Source: Chryseobacterium sp. T16E-39
Lineage (GTDB): Bacteria; Bacteroidota; Bacteroidia; Flavobacteriales; Weeksellaceae
Assembly (NCBI RefSeq): GCF_002216065.1
Contig: NZ_CP022282.1
Location: 2,170,001 to 2,234,000 of the forward strand
Direction: 5' to 3'
DNA: 64,000 bases
In this document: positions 36,368-44,550 of the stretch, piece after piece
Layout: each line of letters begins with the position of its first letter
Position numbering within the stretch: the stretch's first letter is position 1
The notes under the pieces: model-generated
Seen by the model: the letters and a program-made list of their open reading frames with translations, nothing else
Database searches by the model: none
What the model was told of the DNA's origin: nothing
Translations under genes and position numbers: made by a program

Positions 36368-36503
36368 CAAAAAAGTTGATGTGGAACGGTCGTGAATTAA
36401 CAGTTAATTATCAATCGTAAATTTTGTTTTTTTCTTATTTGAAAACAGACATCATTGAATGATCATTTTATAATCATAAATATTTTAATACCTGCTACAA
36501 CAA

Positions 36504-36953
36504 CTAAAGTACTTCTACCACTTTCTGATGAATATTATTTAATGTAAAAGCATCTCCCGACTTCATTCCCATCATTTTCTTAGCCATTGGACTTTCAGGT
36601 GAGATGGCATAAAAACGATCCCCTTCAAAAAAAAACTCACCCAATGAAACTGAAATATAGAATCTGGCTTTATTGGTAATCACCAAAGAACCTAACTGTA
36701 CTCTTTCGGTAGTATTATTTAAAACTTTAGACATATTCCTGTTCAGGTCATTAAGAGCTCCAAGCTGTTTCTGCATCTGATAAATTTCTTCCTGCATTTC
36801 CTCGCGCATACTGTCATATTTTGGTGTCTTCTTAATGTCGCGACTCGCATCTAAAGTGAATTCAATAAAGTTTTTTAATTTCTCAATCTTTTCGGCGATC
36901 ACGTTTTTAACATAATTTCTTATGTCACTTTTCTCAAATACGATCTTCTCCAT
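36504..36953 (-). CDS. GreA/GreB-like transcription factor
   Basis: 149 residues. A helical N-terminal half (about 10-75, likely coiled coil: YDSMREEMQEEIYQMQKQLGALNDLN) is followed by a C-terminal domain like that of GreA/GreB (VQLGSLVITNKARFYISVSLG...YAISPESPMAKKMMGMKSGDAF). The SPxSPxAxxxxGxxxGD motif is the GreA C-terminal hallmark. The two acidic residues at the tip of the GreA coiled coil cannot be placed with certainty, so transcript-cleavage activity is not assured. Confidence 0.8.
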   Translation of the reverse strand: MEKIVFEKSDIRNYVKNVIAEKIEKLKNFIEFTLDASRDIKKTPKYDSMREEMQEEIYQMQKQLGALNDLNRNMSKVLNNTTERVQLGSLVITNKARFYISVSLGEFFFEGDRFYAISPESPMAKKMMGMKSGDAFTLNNIHQKVVEVL

Positions 36954-37057
36954 AAATCTAATCTTTACATAAAGATAATATTTTTTTAAATAATTATATT
37001 GACCTTCAAAAAAATTAAAAAACCTTATTTAAAAAACAATTTTCATTTAAAAAATAC

Positions 37058-37090
37058 AAAAAAGGCCTTGTCAATGATAAGGCCTTTATT
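37058..37090 (-). terminator. Terminator of SRPBCC gene
   Basis: AAAGGCCTT / AAGGCCTTT with a nine-base loop; followed on minus by six T. Confidence 0.85.
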
Positions 37091-37091
37091 T

Positions 37092-37622
37092 TTATTGTTC
37101 TGCTAATTTCTTCAGATCTGCTAATCCCTGATCAAAGGTTTTTCCCATCTGGCTATCCATCATAGGCTTCATCAGCTTCATCATGGTGTTGAGTTCATTA
37201 TCCATGGTCCATGTTACTTTCGTTCCGTTACCTTCCGGAGTCAGAATAAAATTGGCTGTTGCATCTCCCTCAAAAGGTTTAATAAAGTGAAGTTTGCTGG
37301 TTGATTTTTCATTCGGCACTGATGCTGTCACAGTTTGTTCTCCCTCACCTACATCCTCATTCCCTTTCCAGCTATATGAATCCCCTACTTCACCACTTGT
37401 TCCTGAATAGGTGATCACTATATTTTTGTCCGGTTTTATAAAAGGATTCCATGTATTAAACGCTTTCGTAGATCCTACATGTTCCCATACTTTTTCTTTA
37501 GGCGCATTAATGACTACAGATCTTTCAAAATGATAATCTTTACTGAAAGCAAGCATCGCATATACAGCATACAGAATAACAAGCACAATGATTATTCCTA
37601 AAATTTTCAAAATTGTTTTCAT
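37092..37622 (-). CDS. SRPBCC family protein with N-terminal membrane anchor
   Basis: 176 residues. One N-terminal hydrophobic helix (ILKILGIIIVLVILYAVYAML) is followed by a START/polyketide-cyclase-like domain: FERSVVINAPKEKVWEHVGSTKAFNTWNPF, then TSGEVGDSYSWKG, FIKPFEGDATANFILTPEGNGTKVTWTMD, and a closing helix MKPMMDSQMGKTFDQGLADLKKLAEQ. Binds a hydrophobic ligand in a pocket; ligand unknown. The anchor places the domain probably outside the inner membrane. Confidence 0.88.
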   Translation of the reverse strand: MKTILKILGIIIVLVILYAVYAMLAFSKDYHFERSVVINAPKEKVWEHVGSTKAFNTWNPFIKPDKNIVITYSGTSGEVGDSYSWKGNEDVGEGEQTVTASVPNEKSTSKLHFIKPFEGDATANFILTPEGNGTKVTWTMDNELNTMMKLMKPMMDSQMGKTFDQGLADLKKLAEQ

Positions 37623-37646
37623 AGTTTTTATATTTTAATGTTAAGT

Positions 37647-37654
37647 CAAAATTA
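37647..37654 (-). promoter_or_regulatory. -7 promoter box of SRPBCC gene
   Basis: TAATTTTG on minus, 24 bp before the ATG at 37622. Confidence 0.5.
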
Positions 37655-37803
37655 CATAATCCAATGACAACACTTCTTTTCCTATGACAAGATAATAATA
37701 AGCAACTTTTTTGTCACAATCACTGATTAAGGCATTATTTTTGACGAATTCATGTTTTACAAATTTTCACAAAATTTAATTTACAACGCTAAAAAATAGA
37801 AAA

Positions 37804-39822
37804 ATGAATGTCTTAACAGAAAATTTCAATACTCCTTACCATACCGCACCATTTGACCGTATTAAAAATGAAGATTATCTTCCGGCATTTAAAGAACTCA
37901 TTCAGCGATCGGAAGAAGAAATCAATTCTATTGTTGACAATCCTGAATCCCCTACATTTCAAAATGTTATTGAAGCATTAGCATTTTCAGGCGAAAAATT
38001 AGAGGTTTTATCTAATATTTTTTTTAATGTAAATTCTGCAGAAACGAATGATGAATTGCAGCACATTGCTGAGGAGGTTTCCCCTATTTTAAGTGAATAT
38101 TCTTCAAAAATATCTCAAAATGAGCCGCTTTTCAATAAGATCAAAAAGGTGTATGAAGACAAAGAAAAATACAACCTTAACGAAGAACAGCAAATGCTTT
38201 TACAGGAAACCTATAAAGGCTTTGTAAGAAGTGGAGCTTTATTAAATGATGAAGACAAAGAAAAGCTAAAGAATATCAACATGGATTTATCCCTGAAATC
38301 CTTGAAATTCGGACAAAATGTATTAGCATCTACAAATGCTTATTTTAAGCACATTACTCATAAAGAGGATTTGGCAGGAATTCCAGACGCTATCATAGAA
38401 CAATATGCTGAAGAGGCCAAAGAAAGAAATCTGGAAGGCTGGGTTTTGACATTGCAATACCCAAGCTATGTTCCATTTATTACCTATGCTGAAAACCGTG
38501 AATTACGGAAAGAACTGGCTTTAGCCAACGGGAAAAAATCTTTCGATGGCGGAGAATTTGATAACCAAAACCTCATCAAAGAAATCGTTGATCTGAAACA
38601 GAAAAAAGCAGAATTGCTAGGCTATAAAAATTATGCAGACTTTGTATTGGAAGAGAGAATGGCCAAATCTCCAACGAAGGTTTTGGATTTTTTAAATGAA
38701 TTACTGACGAAAGCAAAACCTTATGCCGGGAAAGAAATAGAAGAGCTAAAAGCATTAGCTAAAACTGATGGTATTGACGAAATGCAAGGTTATGATCATC
38801 CGTTTTACGCAGAAAAACTCCGTAAAGAAAAATTTGATCTTAACGATGAAGAGCTTAAACCTTATTTTCCTCTAAACCAGGTTCAGGACGCGGTATTTGA
38901 ATTAGCTCATCAATTATTCGGATTAACTTTTGAAGAAAGAAACGACATTCCAAAATACCATGGAGACGTAAAAACGTATGAGGTAAAGGAAAATGGGGAA
39001 TACAAATCACTGTTATATGTAGATTATTTCCCAAGAAAAGGCAAAAGAGCCGGGGCCTGGATGACCAGCTACAAAAATCAATATAAAAAAGACGGTGAAA
39101 ATTCACGTCCTCATATTTCTATTGTCTGCAATTTCAGCAAACCAACAAAAGATACTCCAAGTTTATTGACGTTCCAGGAAGTAACGACATTATTCCACGA
39201 ATTTGGTCATGCTTTACATGGAATGTTAGCGAACACCCAATATCCAGGTCTTTCAGGAACTTCTGTAAAATGGGACTTTGTTGAGTTACCTTCCCAGTTT
39301 TTAGAAAACTTCTGTTATGAACCCGAATTCTTAAAGACTTTCGCCAAACATTATAAAACTGGTGAAGTTCTTCCGGATGAAAAAATCCAGCGAATAGAAC
39401 AGTCTAAGAATTTTATGGAAGGCTACCAGACCATGAGACAATTAGGTTTCGGAATTATGGATATGATGTACCATACGAATGTTGAAGAACTAGAGCATGA
39501 AAGTGTAAAGGAGTTTGAAGATCGATACACAAAAGCAACCCAGCTTTATCCAACTAATCCTGAAACTGCCATGAGCCCAAGCTTCTCCCATATTTTCCAG
39601 GGTGGTTATTCTGCAGGATATTATTCTTATAAATGGGCAGAGGTACTGGATGCAGACGCATTCCAATATTTTAAAGAAAATGGCATTTTCAACCCGGAAA
39701 TTGCTGCGAAATATAAAGTCCTGCTTTCTTCCGGAGGCACCAAAGATCCAATGGAATTGTATAAAAGTTTCAGAGGCAGTGAACCGAAAGTGGAAAGCTT
39801 GTTGAAGAGGGCTTTTGGATAA
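37804..39822 (+). CDS. M3 family zinc oligopeptidase
   Basis: 672 residues. The zinc motif HEFGHALHGML (HExxH at about residues 465-469) is followed by the downstream Glu ligand region (FLENFCYEPEFL). The N-terminal FNTPYHTAPFDRIKNEDYLPAFKE and the C-terminal SFSHIFQGGYSAGYYSYKWAEVLDADAFQYF are typical of the Dcp/oligopeptidase A branch. No signal peptide, so a cytosolic peptidase that degrades short peptides. Full length for the family. Confidence 0.94.
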   Translation: MNVLTENFNTPYHTAPFDRIKNEDYLPAFKELIQRSEEEINSIVDNPESPTFQNVIEALAFSGEKLEVLSNIFFNVNSAETNDELQHIAEEVSPILSEYSSKISQNEPLFNKIKKVYEDKEKYNLNEEQQMLLQETYKGFVRSGALLNDEDKEKLKNINMDLSLKSLKFGQNVLASTNAYFKHITHKEDLAGIPDAIIEQYAEEAKERNLEGWVLTLQYPSYVPFITYAENRELRKELALANGKKSFDGGEFDNQNLIKEIVDLKQKKAELLGYKNYADFVLEERMAKSPTKVLDFLNELLTKAKPYAGKEIEELKALAKTDGIDEMQGYDHPFYAEKLRKEKFDLNDEELKPYFPLNQVQDAVFELAHQLFGLTFEERNDIPKYHGDVKTYEVKENGEYKSLLYVDYFPRKGKRAGAWMTSYKNQYKKDGENSRPHISIVCNFSKPTKDTPSLLTFQEVTTLFHEFGHALHGMLANTQYPGLSGTSVKWDFVELPSQFLENFCYEPEFLKTFAKHYKTGEVLPDEKIQRIEQSKNFMEGYQTMRQLGFGIMDMMYHTNVEELEHESVKEFEDRYTKATQLYPTNPETAMSPSFSHIFQGGYSAGYYSYKWAEVLDADAFQYFKENGIFNPEIAAKYKVLLSSGGTKDPMELYKSFRGSEPKVESLLKRAFG

Positions 39823-39831
39823 ATAATTATT

Positions 39832-39862
39832 AAATCCCAATTGTTTTAAATAATTGGGATTT
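39832..39862 (+). terminator. Terminator of M3 peptidase gene
   Basis: AAATCCCAATT / AATTGGGATTT, 11-bp perfect stem with nine-base loop, 10 bp after the stop codon; only a short T-rich tail. Confidence 0.75.
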
Positions 39863-39876
39863 ATTATATAAAAACT

Positions 39877-40608
39877 ATGAAAGAAAATAAATACGACAAC
39901 AATTCTTTTTTCGAACAATATGGAAAAATGATGCGTTCTCAAATAGGACTGGAAGGTGCCGGTGAATGGCATGTTTTACAAAAAATGCTGCCAGATTTTA
40001 CAGGAAAAACAGTTCTCGATTTAGGTTGTGGCTTTGGCTGGCATTGTCGGTATGCCATAGAACATGGAGCAAAATCTGTCGTTGGAATTGACCTTTCAGA
40101 AAGAATGCTTGAAAAAGCCAGAGAAATCAACAGTATAGAAGGAATTACATACATACGAAAAGCTCTGGAAGATGTTGATTACCCAACTGAGCAGTTTGAT
40201 ATTGTATTAAGTTCATTGACCTTCCATTATATAGAATCATTTGATGAAATGGCTCACAATATTTACCAATGGCTAAAGCCAGAAGGTCAATTTGTATTTT
40301 CAGTAGAACATCCCGTTTTTACTGCTGAAGGAACACAAGACTGGACTTATGGAACTCATGGAGAGAAACAGCACTGGCCCGTAGATAATTATTTTATTGA
40401 AGGAAAACGGAGTACTACATTCTTAGGTGAAAGTGTTATAAAATATCATAGAACGATAACCTCCTATTTGAATGCTCTTTTAAAAAGCGGCTTCAAAATT
40501 AAAGAGGTCGTTGAAGCAGAGCCAAGTGAAGAGATGCTGAAACAGTTTCCGGAAATGAAAGATGAACTCCGCCGACCAATGATGCTACTGATTTCGGTGG
40601 AAAAATAA
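39877..40608 (+). CDS. Class I SAM-dependent methyltransferase
   Basis: 243 residues. SAM-binding motif I is VLDLGCGFGWHCRYAIEHGA (about 47-66), motif II VVGIDLSERMLEKA, and motif III-like FDIVLSSLTFHYIESF. The latter half has FVFSVEHPVFTAEGTQDW. Resembles the small-molecule methyltransferase 11 group (UbiE/COQ5-like fold). The substrate is not determined by sequence or neighbours. Confidence 0.9.
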   Translation: MKENKYDNNSFFEQYGKMMRSQIGLEGAGEWHVLQKMLPDFTGKTVLDLGCGFGWHCRYAIEHGAKSVVGIDLSERMLEKAREINSIEGITYIRKALEDVDYPTEQFDIVLSSLTFHYIESFDEMAHNIYQWLKPEGQFVFSVEHPVFTAEGTQDWTYGTHGEKQHWPVDNYFIEGKRSTTFLGESVIKYHRTITSYLNALLKSGFKIKEVVEAEPSEEMLKQFPEMKDELRRPMMLLISVEK

Positions 40609-40614
40609 TAGCAT

Positions 40615-40640
40615 AGCTTTTGAAATTTCAAAAGCTTTTT
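40615..40640 (+). terminator. Terminator of methyltransferase gene
   Basis: Perfect 22-bp palindrome with arms AGCTTTTGAAA / TTTCAAAAGCT, followed by TTTT. Confidence 0.8.
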
Positions 40641-40675
40641 CTATTTTAGGCTTCCTCTAAATTATAAGAACTGTC

Positions 40676-41572
40676 ATGCTTAGAAACACCCTTATTATAT
40701 TTCTATTGTGTATTATTACAATTGGCAAAGTGAAAAGTCAGGAAATAAAAACGATTAAAGGTGATCATTTTGAATTAAAAGTAGCTTCACCACAAAAAGC
40801 TATACTTATTCTATTTCCATGTTATCCCTGTAACATCGAACATACTCAGACAGAAGCAAAATTTTTAAAAGACATTGAAAAGCAAGGCATCAGTACTTTA
40901 TTGTTGGATTACAACCAAAAGCTTTATTTAACCGAAGCCGAAAAGAAAAAATATACGGAAACTTTAAACACTATTTTCAATGAAAATAATATTAAAAAAG
41001 AAAATATTTTTATCGGTGGATTTTCCAGTGGTGGTAATGTTGCCCTATTAGTATCGAGTTATCTTATAAAAACAGGAAATCCAATTCAACCCAAAGGTCT
41101 TATAGTGGTGGATTCTCCAATAGACCTTGAAGAATTGTATAAAGGTGCTAAAAATGACGTCCGAAAAAATAAAGACGCAGAAGCTGCAGCTGAAGGAAAA
41201 TTCCTAGTTGACCTTCTGGAAAAAGAAATAGGCACACCTCAAAATGATATCGAAAAATATAAGAACTACTCACCTTATCTCGTTTCATCCAATTCGACAA
41301 ACCATATTAAATATTTAAAAAACATTAAAGTAAGGTTGTATTGTGAGCCTGATCTGGATTGGCAATTGAAAAATAAGAACCGGAAATATGAAGATTTAAA
41401 TGCCTACAAATTAGAAAGTGCCTATCATTCTTTACTCAACATAGGAAGCCATCAGGTAGAATTCATAAAAACAGAAAACCGCGGAATAAGAGCGAATGGA
41501 CAGAAACATCCGCACTCCTGGAATATTGTAGAACCTGAAAGTTTAATACACTGGATGTTACAAACCTCTTAA
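40676..41572 (+). CDS. Secreted alpha/beta hydrolase-like protein
   Basis: 298 residues. The signal peptide (MLRNTLIIFLLCIITIGKVKSQ) leads into an alpha/beta-hydrolase fold. The nucleophile elbow is GGFSSGGN (about 117-124, FIGGFSSGGNVALL), and the likely catalytic His is in KHPHSWNIVE near the C-terminus. Four Cys residues occur, two close together in FPCYPCNIEH, perhaps a disulfide. Probably a periplasmic esterase or peptidase; substrate unknown. Confidence 0.8.
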   Translation: MLRNTLIIFLLCIITIGKVKSQEIKTIKGDHFELKVASPQKAILILFPCYPCNIEHTQTEAKFLKDIEKQGISTLLLDYNQKLYLTEAEKKKYTETLNTIFNENNIKKENIFIGGFSSGGNVALLVSSYLIKTGNPIQPKGLIVVDSPIDLEELYKGAKNDVRKNKDAEAAAEGKFLVDLLEKEIGTPQNDIEKYKNYSPYLVSSNSTNHIKYLKNIKVRLYCEPDLDWQLKNKNRKYEDLNAYKLESAYHSLLNIGSHQVEFIKTENRGIRANGQKHPHSWNIVEPESLIHWMLQTS

Positions 41573-41641
41573 AACTATATTGGAATAATCCCTTTTTTAT
41601 TCCGAACTTTGAATAAGATAAAGACTTCATTAATTTTAAAA

Positions 41642-42025
41642 ATGAATAATATAAGCCGAAGATTAGAAAACGTAAAAAAGCTCCAGGCAAAACGTTGGGA
41701 AAATGAAGATCACTGGGATGAGATCAATGATCTTTTGATCAAAGAATTAGATGAAATTCTACTTATTGAACCCGAAAATACTTCTGCTTTGATCAATATA
41801 GGTGCTATATATTCTGACATGGGGGAAAATGAAAAAGCAGTAGACTATTTAAAAGCCGCATTAGCTCTGGGCTCAGAGGATAAAAATCTTTTTATCAATC
41901 TGGCCATTGTGATGATCTATATGGAGAAACATCAGGAGGAATATCTTGAATATCTCGAGGAGGCTGAAGACAAAATTGAACATTCGCTTACTTTTAAAGC
42001 TTATTTCGATCCCCAATCCCATTAA
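41642..42025 (+). CDS. Small TPR-like protein
   Basis: 127 residues from the ATG at 41642 (MNNISRRLENVKKLQAKRW). Two TPR-like helical hairpins: NTSALINIGAIYSDMGENEKAVDYLKAALALGSEDKN and LFINLAIVMIYMEKHQEEYLEYLEEAED. Acidic overall, no signal peptide. Likely a cytosolic protein-interaction module. An earlier in-frame ATG at 41609 lies within a promoter-like CGAACTTTG, so the later start is preferred. Confidence 0.75.
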   Translation: MNNISRRLENVKKLQAKRWENEDHWDEINDLLIKELDEILLIEPENTSALINIGAIYSDMGENEKAVDYLKAALALGSEDKNLFINLAIVMIYMEKHQEEYLEYLEEAEDKIEHSLTFKAYFDPQSH

Positions 42026-42077
42026 AAAATAATCAGAATAATAAAAACTTAACGAGTTCATCGTAAGTAACTACATC

Positions 42078-42114
42078 AAAAAAAAGCGGATTTATATTTT
42101 AAGTATAAGTCCGC
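42078..42114 (-). terminator. Intrinsic terminator oriented to minus strand, no obvious gene
   Basis: GCGGATTTATA / TATAAGTCCGC with a seven-base loop (one G-T pair); followed by eight T only when read on minus. No minus-strand gene precedes it within 1.5 kb. Confidence 0.55.
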
Positions 42115-42171
42115 CAGTGTTTTGTTATAGGTATGGGGTGAAAAATTTTATTTAAAATTAACTACATTGTA

Positions 42172-42203
42172 TTGCATAGTAATTAAATAATAATATATCT
42201 TTG
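42172..42203 (+). promoter_or_regulatory. Promoter of serine hydrolase gene
   Basis: TTG (42172-42174), 21 bases, then TATCTTTG (42196-42203): both elements of the Bacteroidota sigma-ABfr promoter; the ATG follows 19 bp later. Confidence 0.7.
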
Positions 42204-42222
42204 CATAACACAATATATAACT

Positions 42223-43305
42223 ATGAACTCAAATAGAACTTTTCAATGGTTTACCCTTTTACTTCTATTCCTTTCCTGCCTTCTTTTTGGTCAAGGTTTA
42301 GAAAAAAGAATCGACAGTTTAATTCTTAAAGAATTTAATGATCCCAAAGGTCCTGGGGGTGTATTTACAGTGACTCAAAAAGGAAAAAGCAAGTATCAGA
42401 AGGCTTTTGGAAAAGCAAATCTTGAACTTGATACTGCCTTAAATCCCGATAATGTATTTCAAATCGGTTCGATGACCAAGCAATTTACTGCAGTTGCTAT
42501 CCTGATGCTTGAACAGCAGGGAAAGCTTAATGTCAATGATCCCATTTCAAAGTATATCAAAGATTACCCTAACGGAGATAAAATTACCATTCATCATTTA
42601 CTAACCCACACTTCGGGAATCAAAGATTTCACAAAAATGAAATCAATTTCAACAATTGCTCAAAAGGAAATGAAACCCGAGATGATGGTTGATTTTTTCA
42701 AGAATGAACCTGTAGATTTTGCCCCTGGAGAAAAGTTTGATTATAACAATTCCGGATATGTAGTATTGGGATATCTGATAGAATTAATTTCGGGAGATAG
42801 TTATGAAAATTTTATTCAAAAAAATATTTTTGATAAGTCCGGAATGACCCATTCCTATTACGCTTCAGATAGAAAGATCATTCCAAAGAGAGCATATGGA
42901 TATCATAAAAAAGAATATGGTTATGTGAATAAAACCATGATTAATTTTAGTGTTCCTTTTTCTTCCGGTTCGCTAATGTCTACTGCGGAGGACATGCAAA
43001 AGTGGCAAAATGCTTTAAATAAAAACCTTTTACTGAATGCTCAGGAAACCCAAAAAGCATTTCAAAAGTACCGGTTAAATAATGGAGAAGAATTTACTTA
43101 CGGCTACGGATGGCATATTAAGGAGATCAATGGAGTCCCCATTAGAGAACACGGAGGCAGTATCTTTGGATTTAAATCAATGGGCGTATATATTCCATCG
43201 GAGGATATCTACGTCACCGGATTCAGTAATTGTGACTGCCACTCCCCAACAGAGGTTACAAGAAATATTGCTAAATTAGTTCTTGAAAATATCAAAAGAA
43301 ATTAA
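42223..43305 (+). CDS. Secreted serine hydrolase (beta-lactamase class C fold)
   Basis: 360 residues. The signal peptide ends near FGQG (residue 25). The active-site SxxK is SMTK (83-86, QIGSMTKQFTAVA), the YxN is YNNSGYVVLGYL (about 172-183) and the third motif is HGG in IREHGGSIFGF (about 304). Typical single-domain class C-like hydrolase of about 350 residues, acting in the periplasm as esterase, peptidase or low-grade beta-lactamase. It is not closely similar to the 549-residue hydrolase earlier in the window, which has an extra N-terminal domain. Confidence 0.9.
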   Translation: MNSNRTFQWFTLLLLFLSCLLFGQGLEKRIDSLILKEFNDPKGPGGVFTVTQKGKSKYQKAFGKANLELDTALNPDNVFQIGSMTKQFTAVAILMLEQQGKLNVNDPISKYIKDYPNGDKITIHHLLTHTSGIKDFTKMKSISTIAQKEMKPEMMVDFFKNEPVDFAPGEKFDYNNSGYVVLGYLIELISGDSYENFIQKNIFDKSGMTHSYYASDRKIIPKRAYGYHKKEYGYVNKTMINFSVPFSSGSLMSTAEDMQKWQNALNKNLLLNAQETQKAFQKYRLNNGEEFTYGYGWHIKEINGVPIREHGGSIFGFKSMGVYIPSEDIYVTGFSNCDCHSPTEVTRNIAKLVLENIKRN

Positions 43306-43343
43306 TATTAAACACAAATTATCACATTTAAAATTTTAACATC

Positions 43344-43547
43344 ATGTTACTAGCTATTTTACTTCCCTTCCTATCTTTCATCGTTCGTGGAAAAGTTTTA
43401 ACTGGAATTTTATGCCTTATCCTACAGATCACTGTAATCGGATGGGTTCCAGCCGCTATCTGGGCAGCTTTATCACTGAACAATGAAAGAGCAAATGAAC
43501 GAAATGAAAAACTGATTCGGGCAGTTAAACAAAGCCAAAGGCAATAA
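43344..43547 (+). CDS. YqaE/Pmp3 family small membrane protein
   Basis: 67 residues. Two hydrophobic helices (LLAILLPFLSFIVRG and TGILCLILQITVIGWVPAAIWAAL) match the Pmp3/YqaE pattern, with the conserved ILxLILQxTxIGWxPAxIWA segment. A polar Arg/Glu-rich tail follows. Small membrane proteins of this family modulate membrane potential or stress tolerance in other organisms. It is 38 bp after the serine hydrolase gene, probably one transcript. Confidence 0.85.
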   Translation: MLLAILLPFLSFIVRGKVLTGILCLILQITVIGWVPAAIWAALSLNNERANERNEKLIRAVKQSQRQ

Positions 43548-43595
43548 TACTACTAAATTGAGTTTTACTATTCAATTTTAGTTATACAGTTTTCC

Positions 43596-43643
43596 AAAGC
43601 ATATTTTATTCAGTCTCCACCGGGATTACATAAAATATGCTTT
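43596..43643. terminator. Bidirectional terminator
   Basis: 14-bp perfect stem AAAGCATATTTTAT / ATAAAATATGCTTT with a 20-base loop, between converging genes. Confidence 0.7.
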
Positions 43644-43668
43644 GTTCTTTAGTCTCTATTTTCACCTA

Positions 43669-44481
43669 TTAGAAGCTGATATCTTTTTTCACTTTCGGTC
43701 CTTCTTTCATAATCGAAGCATAAGAAGAAGTAAATGCAGACAGGCTTTTATATCCTACTTTGAACGCTATTTCACTTAATGTATATTGTTTTGTATCGAT
43801 AAATTCCACACTTTTTAAAATCCTTATTAGCTGTCCATATTTCTGAAGAGTAATTCCTGTTTCCTCTTTAAATATTCTTTGCAAACTTCTTACCGACATC
43901 TTTGCCAGATCAGCCATATCTCCCACATTCAGATTTTCGTGATAGTGACTGTTGATATAATCACAAACCGGAATTAAACGGTGATCTTCAGGAACCGGAA
44001 TTTCCAAAAACCGGCTTTCATCACAAAAATTGGGCAAGCTGGTCATTAAAGCTTTTAAAAATACAGTCTGCTCTTCATCTTCAGATTCTGATTTATTCCA
44101 TTTTGAAGCATACAAAAGCATCTCTTTTAAAACAGGAGGTGCAGCAAAAACGTGAACATCCTTAAAAAAATCAGACGGAATCACCGATTTAAACAAGATC
44201 ACCATCAGATTCACCGTTTTTGCTTCTGAGGTTGTCCGGTGTTTTATGCCCGAAGGAATCCATATGACATGATTCTTAGGCACCAGGTAGATCTTCTGTT
44301 CGATATGCAGGTACTGATAACCTTCTTCTACAAAGGTCAGCTGGGCCCGTTCGTGTATATGCTCATACTCATCATGCTGCCAGTTCTTTTCAAACCACAC
44401 ATAAGCATCTTTCGAAACAGCATCGTTGTAGAATCCTTTATCTGCTTCAATCAATCCACATTTTAATTTGGCGTTTTGCAT
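43669..44481 (-). CDS. AraC family transcriptional regulator (cupin sensor)
   Basis: 270 residues. The cupin domain is in the first half (EYEHIHERAQLTFVEEGYQYLHIEQKIYLVPKNHVIWIPSGIKHRTTS). The AraC HTH pair is in the second half (LNVGDMADLAKMSVRSLQRIFKEETGITLQKYGQLIRILKSVEFI; LSEIAFKVGYKSLSAFTSSYASIMKEGP). It is divergent from the flavodoxin-RidA gene and shares a 69-bp promoter region with it, so that operon is its probable target. Confidence 0.92.
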   Translation of the reverse strand: MQNAKLKCGLIEADKGFYNDAVSKDAYVWFEKNWQHDEYEHIHERAQLTFVEEGYQYLHIEQKIYLVPKNHVIWIPSGIKHRTTSEAKTVNLMVILFKSVIPSDFFKDVHVFAAPPVLKEMLLYASKWNKSESEDEEQTVFLKALMTSLPNFCDESRFLEIPVPEDHRLIPVCDYINSHYHENLNVGDMADLAKMSVRSLQRIFKEETGITLQKYGQLIRILKSVEFIDTKQYTLSEIAFKVGYKSLSAFTSSYASIMKEGPKVKKDISF

Positions 44482-44492
44482 ATTGTTTTTGG

Positions 44493-44500
44493 CAAATTTA
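44493..44500 (-). promoter_or_regulatory. -7 promoter box of AraC gene
   Basis: TAAATTTG on minus, 11 bp before the AraC ATG. Confidence 0.55.
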
Positions 44501-44516
44501 ATAAAAACGACATGAT

Positions 44517-44524
44517 TAATTTTG
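44517..44524 (+). promoter_or_regulatory. -7 promoter box of flavodoxin-RidA gene
   Basis: TAATTTTG, 26 bp before the ATG at 44551; back-to-back with the AraC promoter. Confidence 0.55.
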
Positions 44525-44550
44525 TATTTGAATTTTAGACTTAAAAAATT

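Noticed and set aside
39490..39972. 160-codon minus-strand frame
   Set aside because: Antisense to the end of the M3 peptidase and start of the methyltransferase, both with clear family motifs; the frame has no recognisable domain.
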